Notes under the pieces: generated by a model
The model's input: only the letters and a program-made list of their open reading frames with translations
Told to the model about the DNA's origin: nothing
Databases searched by the model: none
Virus record (IMG/VR): IMGVR_UViG_3300020156_000440
Location: 1-31,183 of that record
Length of the DNA: 31,183 nucleotides
Source of the DNA: a virus
Reading direction: 5' to 3' (one strand)
In this document: piece after piece, positions 25,596 to 31,183 of the stretch
Layout: each line of letters opens with the position of its first letter
How positions within the stretch are numbered: position 1 is the stretch's first letter
Made by a program: the position numbers and the translations under genes

Positions 25596-25865
25596 ATGCA
25601 TGATGTAACTTTATCCCCGGCGCAGTGCCGCGGTGCCCGCGGTGTGCTTGGATGGAAAATCGAGGATCTCGCGGCTGCGACCGGGCTGACCCGCAAGACC
25701 GTTTCCGACTTCGAGAACGGCAAGACCACACCGCAGCCGCGAACCTTGCGTGACATTCGGGAGAAACTTGAGGCTGCGGGCGTGGAGTTCATTCCGGCCG
25801 GCGCCTATCAAGGCGAGGGCGGGCCGGGGGTGCGGCTACGTGATCAACCGTCATCCGGCCCGTGA
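25596..25865 (+). CDS. XRE-family HTH transcriptional regulator
   Basis: An 89-residue regulator. The helix-turn-helix spans about residues 12-60 (ARGVLGWKIEDLAAATGL, then TRKTVSDFENGKTTPQ and TLRDIREKLEAAGVEF), the standard Cro/CI/XRE layout with the FENGK turn. It probably binds the overlapping divergent promoter directly upstream and represses the ParB-like unit and itself. The ribosome site is weak (TAGG at 25585-25588), which would keep levels low. The C-terminal tail is short and Gly-rich with no protease or dimer domain, so it is not a RecA-cleavable CI. Confidence 0.85.
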   Translation: MHDVTLSPAQCRGARGVLGWKIEDLAAATGLTRKTVSDFENGKTTPQPRTLRDIREKLEAAGVEFIPAGAYQGEGGPGVRLRDQPSSGP

Positions 25866-25928
25866 TCTGGACGAGGTGCGGCGCGGCGCGCATACTCGGC
25901 GGGTGTGGTCCTGGCCGTGGAGGCGTGC

Positions 25929-26303
25929 ATGCACACACGAACGATAGGCGCCCTGGCGTTGGCCGTATGGCTTACCCCGGCGACCGGCTCCGCGTCGGCG
26001 GCGCCGTGGCTGTGCACGGCCACCGACGCGCAGTTCTGCCGCGCCGGCCGCTGTACGCCGATCGCCGCGACCGTGGCCGTCACGCTGGATAACGATTCTG
26101 GCACCTACCGCCGCTGCGCCGGATCGGACTGTGCGGAACCAGAGCGCGCGCGGGTGTCTGCCGGGTCCGGCTATACGCTGGCGGAACTGCCTGGGCGAGG
26201 CGCGTTTCTCCGGGTGGTGGCCGACTCCGGCGAGTTCGTTGAGGTCGTCACGCTGGGCGCGACGGTCTATGTGAACACCGGCCGGTGCGCGCTCTTGCAG
26301 TAG
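25929..26303 (+). CDS. Small secreted cysteine-containing protein
   Basis: A 124-residue protein with a signal peptide (MHTRTIGALALAVWLTPATG, cleavage expected near SASA-AP at about 26). The mature part has six Cys: C-x7-C-x4-C near the start (LCTATDAQFCRAGRC), C-x4-C (RRCAGSDC), and one near the end (GRCALL). It is probably periplasmic and disulphide-bonded. ATG 25929 with GGAGG 7 bases ahead is preferred over GTG 25905. It follows the repressor on the plus strand and may be a lysogenic conversion (moron) gene. Unknown function. Confidence 0.65.
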   Translation: MHTRTIGALALAVWLTPATGSASAAPWLCTATDAQFCRAGRCTPIAATVAVTLDNDSGTYRRCAGSDCAEPERARVSAGSGYTLAELPGRGAFLRVVADSGEFVEVVTLGATVYVNTGRCALLQ

Positions 26304-26944
26304 GCGGATAACCGATATCGCTTACCGCCGCGTACTTCGCGAGCGGCTGACGGGGCGCGCGGCCCGGCAAGGGTGTAAGCTGAACTGATACCCTTCTCGC
26401 CCACGCGCGTGCGGGCGCGACCAGCCGAAAAGGTTTCGGCCCAACTTGGGCCGATTCTCGTCCATGTGCGGGCGGACGCGCAGGCGGGTTTCGTGTCAAG
26501 TTGACACGAAAGTCCTTTTGCCTCCGTCAGCCGCACCCACGCGCGGGCACGAGCAGAAGAGGAACTGGCGGGGTCGGTGAAGATAAGCACCGACCGCTTT
26601 CCTACGCGCGCGGGCGCGAGACCAAGGCCGCCAGGGGGGCGCAAGTTGCGCCCCCCTTCTTCTCCTCCAAGCCACGCGCGCAGGCGCGAGACCAAAGAAG
26701 AATAAAGGCGCAACCTGCGCCGATATTCAACGCGCTTTCCTACGCGCGGGCGCGAGCAGGTCACCGGGAATCCCCGGTGGCCCGGCCAACTCCCATTCAT
26801 CTGTGTACGGGCGCGGAAGAAAATTGCTCCCCCGTTTTGGGGAGCAAAAATGTTGCGCGCCGAGGGGATCATGCGTCCAAAATTGGACTGATGTTCCGTT
26901 CGTCCGCCGCCGGGCGAAGGTATGACCGTGGTGGTCATGCCTTC
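26303..26944. repeat. Variable inverted repeats of the array
   Basis: In order: 26303-26329 (imperfect, GGCGG/CCGCC ends); AAGGGTGT/ATACCCTT 26369-26395 (one G-T pair); CCGAAA/TTTCGG 26425-26439; CGGCCCAA-C-TTGGGCCG 26437-26453; TTTCGTGTCAA/TTGACACGAAA 26489-26511; GGTCGGTG/CACCGACC 26572-26595; GGGGGGCGCAA/TTGCGCCCCCC 26634-26656; GGCGCA/TGCGCC 26707-26721; CACCGGG/CCCGGTG 26762-26779; TTGCTCCCC/GGGGAGCAA 26824-26847; GTCCAA/TTGGAC 26875-26888; GAAGGTATGACC/GGTCATGCCTTC 26916-26944 (one G-T pair). Arms are 6-12 bp and unrelated between units, except that four share a CAA-N(1-2)-TTG centre and a fifth (26707) is close to it. Confidence 0.85.
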
Positions 26945-26986
26945 CTATGGTCTCTCCGTCACGCGCCTGTGGGCGAGGACTGACCA
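26399..26986. repeat. Conserved repeat of the array (about 17-25 bp, ten copies)
   Basis: Best copies: ACGCGCGCGGGCGCGAG at 26604, ACGCGCGCAGGCGCGAG at 26674, ACGCGCGGGCGCGAG at 26742, ACGCGCGGGCACGAG at 26539, ACGCGCGTGCGGGCGCGAC at 26403 and ACGCGCCTGTGGGCGAG at 26961. Degenerate copies lie at 26464, 26803, 26853 and 26903. Extended similarity: CGCTTTCCT directly precedes the copies at 26604 and 26742, and GAGACCAA ends those at 26604 and 26674. Most copies can themselves form a short GC hairpin; the 26464 copy keeps one with different bases (TGTGCG at 26465-26470 with CGCGCA at 26477-26482), which hints at conserved structure. The last copy sits inside arms TGGTC (26948-26952) and GACCA (26982-26986). 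Confidence 0.8.
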
Positions 26987-27052
26987 TCACGAGGATAATC
27001 AGCCGGATTTCCGACCCACCCCGCGTTTTTCGGAAGCAGGCGAAAAACCCTT

Positions 27053-27101
27053 GCCTCCGTTACGTAACGGCGTAACGTTGCAGCCGTTACGTAACGGAGG
27101 C
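27053..27101 (+). promoter_or_regulatory. Nested palindrome operator / ribosome-site hairpin
   Basis: Perfect 18-bp inverted repeat, GCCTCCGTTACGTAACGG (27053-27070) and its complement at 27084-27101, spacer 13 bases. Each arm contains its own 14-bp palindrome CCGTTACGTAACGG. The right arm includes the GGAGG ribosome site of the next gene, and the left arm carries its complement CCTCC. In DNA it offers two identical binding sites; in RNA it would hide the ribosome site. Confidence 0.8.
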
Positions 27102-27106
27102 GGCCC

Positions 27107-27511
27107 ATGGGCATGAGCAACGCGGAGCGACAAAAGCGATATCGGGAAAGGCTGAAGGCGGAAGCCGGGCGCGCGGGTGACAGCGCCGCCGTGCTTGTTG
27201 ACCGGGAAGAGTTGGAAGAACTGCGAGCGCTCCGGCCGCTGCTGGAAGGCCAGTACCGGGCCGCCGGGATGACGCTGCTGGAGGCGCACGCCGACGAATG
27301 GGACGGTTCGGCCGCGCTGCTGGAGGAGTTCCAGGCGAAGCCCCTAACGGCACTGGACATGGTCGAGATTATGCAGGCAGCCGGACAGAAGGCGGCTGCC
27401 GACATGTTCGAGCGGTGGGCAAATGCTCGTGTAGCCGAGGCCGTCCAGCGCCCCAAAAACCTGACCAAGACGCCGGACCGGTCGAAGGCAAGGCGCCGCC
27501 GTGTTACGTAA
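27107..27511 (+). CDS. Small protein with basic N-terminus, flanked by GTTACGTAAC sites
   Basis: A 134-residue protein. The N-terminus, SNAERQKRYRERLKAEAG (4-21), is a strongly basic helix, followed by a Leu/Glu-rich helix (REELEELRALRPLLEG). The C-terminus is again basic (RPKNLTKTPDRSKARRRRV). Proteins starting N-A-E-R-Q-x-R-Y-R-E-R are common in alphaproteobacterial accessory DNA, but I know no proven function. DNA binding is suggested by charge and by the paired palindromes at its promoter and the third GTTACGTAAC over its stop codon. ATG 27107 is 6 bases after GGAGG; ATG 27113 is an alternative. Confidence 0.75.
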   Translation: MGMSNAERQKRYRERLKAEAGRAGDSAAVLVDREELEELRALRPLLEGQYRAAGMTLLEAHADEWDGSAALLEEFQAKPLTALDMVEIMQAAGQKAAADMFERWANARVAEAVQRPKNLTKTPDRSKARRRRVT

Positions 27512-27512
27512 C
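27503..27512. repeat. Third GTTACGTAAC palindrome, across the stop codon
   Basis: Exact copy of the 10-bp core found twice in 27053-27101; the TAA stop (27509-27511) lies within it. The gene is therefore bracketed by the same site. Confidence 0.75.
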
Positions 27513-27524
27513 GGGTGGCAGGGT

Positions 27525-27549
27525 ACTGACCCGATGATATCGGGTCAGT
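27525..27549. terminator. Perfect inverted repeat between convergent genes
   Basis: ACTGACCCGAT (27525-27535), spacer GAT, ATCGGGTCAGT (27539-27549). It lies between the small basic-protein gene and the leftward integration module. It has no T-tract in either direction, so it may be a Rho-assisted stop, a protein site, or an outlying member of the same palindrome family as the array. Confidence 0.5.
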
Positions 27550-27586
27550 TCGACAAGCGGTTCCCCACGTGCGTCACGGTGGCGCG

Positions 27587-27802
27587 CTATGCCGCTTCCT
27601 CCGGCCGGAGCTGCACCACGTTGGCCGGTGGCGGGGTCACGATGCTCGCCACCTTGGCAGCCCAGCGTTCCAGCGCGTCGCGCTTCTCGTCCAGGTATTC
27701 GTACTGGTCATAGTGCCGTAGTATCCAAACCGCACGCGGCGGATCACTTCCGTCCGTGGGTGAAGGACGGCCTTTCGAACGGTGGTGCATCATCGCACTC
27801 AT
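27587..27802 (-). pseudogene. C-terminal remnant of a second tyrosine integrase
   Basis: A 71-residue frame whose last ~48 residues, from about RAVWILRHYDQYEYLDEKRD (minus strand 27736 downwards) to ERWAAKVASIVTPPPANVV-QLR, match the familiar tail that follows the catalytic Tyr region in alphaproteobacterial phage integrases (YLxEKRxALExWAxxVxxIV...NVVxLR). No catalytic Arg/His/Tyr boxes precede it. The first ~20 codons overlap the 3' end of the 280-residue gene. It is read as a detached integrase end; an expressed small protein remains possible. Confidence 0.55.
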
Positions 27803-28586
27803 CGGATGCGATGATGGTGACGTAGCTTCGCCGCTCGATATCTAGGCTGTCGGACTCGGGATCGGGGGCCTCCTCGTCCATGGCGATCATCGGGTCAATC
27901 GGGTCAATCACTTCAAAGGGGGGAAGGAAGCGCAGCCATGAGTTGGCAAGATCCTTCGCCATCTTCTCCTCATAGCCGGGCTGGGAGCGTATCCGTTTCA
28001 CCAAGCCCTCGCTGATCTTTAGCGTTCTGGAAATGCTGAGTGTCGATGCCGGCTCGCCATGGAACTGCCTGTGCCGCCGGTCTTCCTCGCCAACGTCAAA
28101 CACGATTTCAAGGTGGTTGTCGGCGCAATTCTCGTCAATTTCGCCCCTCATCAATGCGATAAGTCGTCGCCCGCAGCTTGCTAAGGCAAGCCAGCCAAAT
28201 AAGAGGTCTCCGTTCTCTTCGGCTACTTCCTTTTTGAACGCCTCCACGATGCGCGCACTCTTGTTGGTCTTTCCATCTTTTGTCGGTGGATACGGAGACC
28301 GAGCGACGATTAACACTAGGTCCGCTGGCGGCGCTATGCCGCCGACTGTACAGGCTAGCAGGAGCACGGTGGCGGCTTGATTGATCCAGGCATGCTTTGT
28401 GCGGCTGTTCCCGCCACCATCAAGGATACGCAGCAGAACGGCGCATACCCCCTCGATCTCTGCGGGCGTCACCAAGGCCGGCTTCGGCGTCCGGCTGTTT
28501 GGCAAGGACAGGTTGGGGGAAGTCTTCAGCGGCGCGAACAGGTCGCGCATTGCCCGCTCGAAATCGGCGGTGGCAGAGGTGCTCAT
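27744..28586 (-). CDS. Unknown protein, third gene of the integrase operon
   Basis: A 280-residue protein, lower in GC than its surroundings. Residues 60-145 are helical with a hydrophobic stretch (AATVLLLACTVGGIAPPADLVL in two parts). Residues 180-202 (STLSISRTLKISEGLVKRIR) look like a helix-turn-helix. The C-terminus is acidic (MDEEAPDPESDSLDIE). It begins 9 bases after the 425-residue gene, with AGAGGG as ribosome site. No family recognised. Co-transcription with an integrase suggests an integration/excision accessory role or a cargo (for example defence) gene; neither is shown. Confidence 0.7.
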   Translation of the reverse strand: MSTSATADFERAMRDLFAPLKTSPNLSLPNSRTPKPALVTPAEIEGVCAVLLRILDGGGNSRTKHAWINQAATVLLLACTVGGIAPPADLVLIVARSPYPPTKDGKTNKSARIVEAFKKEVAEENGDLLFGWLALASCGRRLIALMRGEIDENCADNHLEIVFDVGEEDRRHRQFHGEPASTLSISRTLKISEGLVKRIRSQPGYEEKMAKDLANSWLRFLPPFEVIDPIDPMIAMDEEAPDPESDSLDIERRSYVTIIASDECDDAPPFERPSFTHGRK

Positions 28587-28595
28587 CGTTCCCTC

Positions 28596-29873
28596 TCAGT
28601 CGACCGAGGACGGAAAGCGCGATCCGTTCTTCATGTAATCACTCAGGTCTATGCGCTCTGAAAGCTGCTGACACTCTGGGCACTCCTGAGCGAGTCTAGA
28701 AGCGCGTTCGAGCCGTACTTCGTATTCATCAACCTCATAGGTTAGCACGTAGCTATTCAGTAGATTGTCGGCATCGTCCCACTTGAGCCCGGACTTCTTG
28801 GCGACTTCATTGGGGTTTGGAAGTTCCCCAGATATCGCATATCTATTTCTGCAAAACGCCACGGCGCGCTCGACATGACGCATGTAGGATAGTTGCCGGT
28901 TTGCATCGGCCCAACCCAGCAGTTCCCAAGATAGCCGCTTGGCAACCAATGCAGTGACGGATGCCTCATGAGCAAAAAGCGGGGTTTTCTGGTTCTGGAG
29001 CATTTCCAGGAAGCGAGAAGCCTTTGCGCTTTTGGCTCCGGAATTTGGAGCCGTCGATGCAGTTGAAGCAAGTTCGACGATTGCCGGTGTCAGCTTGAGA
29101 ACATCGGTCTGGCATAGATGCAGTAAAAATACCACGAGTTGGTGAAGCCAAGCCGGCCCCACCCGTTCAGTCTCTGACGACGACTTGTTGGTGTCGCTGT
29201 CGTTGCCCCGCCTCAACTTTTTCGGGCTCGGCTTTGCGACGTTGTTGAGCGATCGAACGTACCGCAGCGCTCCTTCAACGAATATCTGTGCCGCCCGCTC
29301 ATCTCCGTTGGCGGCGTCCCGCAGAAGTGGGGCGAGCCTCTGGAATGATCGGTACGCATCAGGAACCAGTGATGCGCTATAGATGTGGGCACACCTGACC
29401 GCCTCGGAAAAACTCCGAAATATAGCTGGTCGGTGATCTCCGCAAAGGCCGGAACTGTTATCCCAGAGGGCGGCTTGCATTGAATACCGCATCTCGTCCC
29501 AGAATTCGGCCTCGAAGTATAGGAAGTCGTCATCCTCGACGGCGGCGAGCCGATCCTTGTTCTGGTTGATAAAGTCGCATCCGGCCTGAAATACGCCGCG
29601 ACCTGCCATTATGGCTGCCTTGGCAATCGTCCAGTGCGCCGCCGCAATGTCCCTCGCTTGTTCGGGGACATCATCAAGTGTCGGTTCGTCGCCCATGCAC
29701 TGGGATAAAAACGCGCCATACAGTAGGTTGATGTACTTTTGCATGATGGTCGTAGCTGAAGAGTATGGGAGGCGCTCCGCCAACCACGCCCTGCCATCTT
29801 CCAGTGACTCTTCGCCTGTGTCTGCCTCGCCGTTGAAGTGAGCGTCGACGAGCAGTTCATTGCCGGTGGTCAT
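28596..29873 (-). CDS. Unknown helical protein coupled to the integrase
   Basis: A 425-residue protein. ATG 29873 overlaps the integrase stop as ATGA, so it is chosen over the long upstream frame, which is antisense to the integrase. It is mostly helical, with repeat-like helices (RSFQRLAPLLRDAANGDERA, then AAQIFVEGALRYVRSLNN) and a basic linker (SPKKLRRGNDSDTNKSSSE, about 228-246). It ends with a CPEC pair (Cys398, Cys401) without a second pair. Lower GC than the phage genes. No family recognised. Strict coupling to the integrase implies matched expression. Confidence 0.72.
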   Translation of the reverse strand: MTTGNELLVDAHFNGEADTGEESLEDGRAWLAERLPYSSATTIMQKYINLLYGAFLSQCMGDEPTLDDVPEQARDIAAAHWTIAKAAIMAGRGVFQAGCDFINQNKDRLAAVEDDDFLYFEAEFWDEMRYSMQAALWDNSSGLCGDHRPAIFRSFSEAVRCAHIYSASLVPDAYRSFQRLAPLLRDAANGDERAAQIFVEGALRYVRSLNNVAKPSPKKLRRGNDSDTNKSSSETERVGPAWLHQLVVFLLHLCQTDVLKLTPAIVELASTASTAPNSGAKSAKASRFLEMLQNQKTPLFAHEASVTALVAKRLSWELLGWADANRQLSYMRHVERAVAFCRNRYAISGELPNPNEVAKKSGLKWDDADNLLNSYVLTYEVDEYEVRLERASRLAQECPECQQLSERIDLSDYMKNGSRFPSSVD

Positions 29874-31183
29874 CGGGAGGACTCCATGGAGACTACATTG
29901 CTGCTCTCGACGCCGAACCGCGGTGCGTGCGCCCTGATGGCATCGGCCTTGTAGGATTGGGTGAGGTGCCCATAGTGCTTCTCGACCATTCGCGTGTCGG
30001 CGTGCCCGAGGTTGTCGGCGACGACCAGCAGCGGAACGCCATTCATCACGGCGAGGCTTGCCCAGGTGTGGCGCAGGATGTGAAACGACACGTCGTCGCC
30101 GAGCTTGGCGCGGGCCACGGCGGCTTTCATAGGGCGTATGTGATAGGACTTGAGCCACCGGCTCCCGTCGCTTCTGACCAGGATGTGGGCGGTGGGCGCC
30201 CGGCCGGTGCAAAGGCCGCTGAACAGCTTTTGCCCTTCGTCGGTCAGCACAATGTGTCGGGCCTTACCGCTCTTGCTGGCGCGGACGAAGACAGTGCCGG
30301 CGTCCGGGTTAAAGTCGGATACCCTGAGTGCGCCCAACTCCGAATACCGCGCGCCGGTCTGTAGGGCGGCCTGCACGAGGTTGCGGAACGCCTTGTCGTC
30401 GCAGGCGTTCACCAGCCGCTTGGCTTCCTCGACGGTGAGGTAGCGCAGGCGGGCAGCATCGGCTTCACGAAACGGCTGGACGCGCCGCCATGCCTCATCC
30501 GAGGAAACATGCCCATCCCGCCAAGCGTGGTTGAGCACGGCTTTCAGGATGGTGAGCGTCCGGTTTGCCGTAGCCCTGCGCCGCCGCACGGCTTCAGGGT
30601 CGTTCTGGTCGAACTCGGCGAACTTCTGCTTGAACGGCTTGTCATCGCTGGACTTCGCCGCAGTGCGGAGCCGGGGCGGTGTCTTGGCAAGCTTGGTGTG
30701 CCAGTCGCGGATTTGCTTGGGGGTAAGCGCCCCCAACTCGACATCACCGAGTAGGGGGATGATCACTGCGTCGGCGCGAAATCTCGTGTCCTTCACCGAC
30801 TTGCCGCCGTTGGCCGTCTTGAACGTTAGGTAGTCTTCCACCGCCTGCTTGACGGTGTAGGGGGCGGCCGGCTCAGTGATGCCCAGCGCCTTTCGGGAAA
30901 GATGCTGGTGGCGCTCGCGGGCCTTCTCCTGCGCCTGCCGGAAGCTGAAGACGGTTAGGCCGTCTGCATCGGCCTTGTCGTCAGCAAGGCCGATTGTCTC
31001 AACTTCGTAACGCTTGTCGCCGACGTACCGGCGCAGGATCCACTTCCCGCCGGTCTTGCCCTTCCGGTATCCGAGGTCAGCGCCATCGGCGCCGAGGTCG
31101 ACGTAATGGATGGTAGTTCCGACCGGGATCTTTTCGCGCGCCGACCGGCTATCAAGCCTCGCGCTTCGGAGCTGTCTTGCCAT
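29870..31183 (-). CDS. int: Tyrosine recombinase / phage integrase
   Basis: A 437-residue integrase, complete within the window (its ATG is at the last three bases). The N-terminal arm-binding part (about 20-100) has a beta-rich KGKTGGKWILRRYVGDKRYE segment. The core-binding SAM-like domain covers about 107-235. The catalytic domain carries Arg279 (TGARYSEL), Lys304 (SKSGKARH), His368 and Arg371 (HILRHTWAS), His394 (NLGHAD) and the nucleophile Tyr404 (EKHYGHL). It cuts and joins attP/attB for integration and, with a partner, excision. It is the first gene of a three-gene leftward operon; no excisionase is recognisable, and no att site could be located. Confidence 0.96.
   Translation of the reverse strand: MARQLRSARLDSRSAREKIPVGTTIHYVDLGADGADLGYRKGKTGGKWILRRYVGDKRYEVETIGLADDKADADGLTVFSFRQAQEKARERHQHLSRKALGITEPAAPYTVKQAVEDYLTFKTANGGKSVKDTRFRADAVIIPLLGDVELGALTPKQIRDWHTKLAKTPPRLRTAAKSSDDKPFKQKFAEFDQNDPEAVRRRRATANRTLTILKAVLNHAWRDGHVSSDEAWRRVQPFREADAARLRYLTVEEAKRLVNACDDKAFRNLVQAALQTGARYSELGALRVSDFNPDAGTVFVRASKSGKARHIVLTDEGQKLFSGLCTGRAPTAHILVRSDGSRWLKSYHIRPMKAAVARAKLGDDVSFHILRHTWASLAVMNGVPLLVVADNLGHADTRMVEKHYGHLTQSYKADAIRAHAPRFGVESSNVVSMESSR

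Larger units (their letters stand above)
26303..26986. repeat. Array of alternating GC-rich direct repeats and variable inverted repeats
   Basis: About 690 bases with no credible gene. A GC-rich repeat recurs with start points near 26403, 26464, 26539, 26604, 26674, 26742, 26803, 26853, 26903 and 26961, giving steps of 61, 75, 65, 70, 68, 61, 50, 50 and 58 bases; a degenerate copy near 26330 fits the same rhythm. Each interval holds one inverted repeat (two overlapping ones in the first interval), and all the inverted repeats differ in sequence. Before the repeat is a pyrimidine-rich run and after it a purine-rich run (for example CTTCTT at 26656-26661 pairs with AAGAAG at 26695-26700 around a repeat), so whole units could fold. 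I do not recognise this as CRISPR, integron, REP/BIME or iteron DNA. It could encode a structured RNA or be a bank of protein-binding palindromes. Confidence 0.85.

Noticed and set aside
26824-26847. Intrinsic terminator at the TTGCTCCCC/GGGGAGCAA hairpin
   Set aside because: On the plus strand it is followed by A residues, not T. On the minus strand a TTTTC follows, but no gene ends there; it fits better as an array member.
26267-26983. Open frames of 223 aa (minus) and 160 aa (plus) across the array
   Set aside because: Their proteins are strings of Arg/Ala/Gly repeats produced by the DNA repeats (YARGRET, PRAQARDQ, YARARAG), with no ribosome site and no family resemblance.
26303-26986. 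CRISPR array
   Set aside because: The spacers between the repeats are themselves inverted repeats of uneven length, repeats vary in length and sequence, and no cas gene is present.
29870-30212. Longer N-terminus (113 residues) for the 425-aa protein
   Set aside because: It would be antisense-frame of the integrase coding region, Arg/His/Pro-rich, and the ATGA overlap at 29870-29873 gives a clear start.
1-31183. tRNA or rRNA genes and insertion sequences
   Set aside because: No cloverleaf-like stretch, CCA end, transposase motif or terminal inverted repeat pair was noticed by reading; a dedicated scan was not possible.

Overview
The window is a GC-rich (roughly 65-70% by eye) piece of a temperate podovirus-like prophage. 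The host is most likely an Azospirillum-like or other Rhodospirillales alphaproteobacterium; this rests on codon and GC style and on the accessory families, not on a marker gene. Most genes are packed with ATGA or TGATG stop/start overlaps.

Region 1 (1-22365, plus strand) is the late module. A gene of unknown function (1-807) runs into a good promoter (804-833), two tandem hairpins, the second terminator-like, and then the small terminase. This is the layout of a lambda Q / pR' / tR' late switch. Packaging and head genes follow: TerS, TerL, P22-like portal, scaffold, N4-gp56 capsid protein. Then come a candidate decoration protein, an MptE-like Rossmann protein, an adaptor, a beta-helix tailspike, a tail hub candidate, a fibre-like protein, and a large ejection set: a GNAT-like protein, a protein ending in an S74 chaperone-like domain, a transglycosylase-headed protein and a 724-residue protein. 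Lysis genes follow (holin; lysozyme with a C-terminal membrane anchor, behind its own terminator), then a second GNAT-like protein.

Region 2 (22293-26303) has three leftward accessory genes (165-residue unknown, 550-residue internal-repeat protein, ParB/Srx-fold protein). They are divergent from an XRE repressor and a small secreted cysteine-containing protein; the divergent promoter lies at about 25529-25593.

Region 3 (26303-27549) is the most unusual part. About 690 bp without a credible gene hold a regular array, period about 50-75 bp, in which a conserved GC-rich repeat alternates with short inverted repeats that all differ in sequence. I do not recognise this as any known element. It leads into a small gene (27107-27511) with a very basic N-terminus. 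That gene is preceded by a nested palindrome containing GTTACGTAAC twice, which also captures its ribosome-binding site, and the same 10-mer spans its stop codon.

Region 4 (27587-31183, minus strand) is an integration module: a complete tyrosine recombinase translationally coupled to two unrecognised genes (425 and 280 residues) of visibly lower GC, followed by what looks like the detached C-terminal tail of another integrase. The left prophage end, early/replication genes and attachment sites are not identifiable here.
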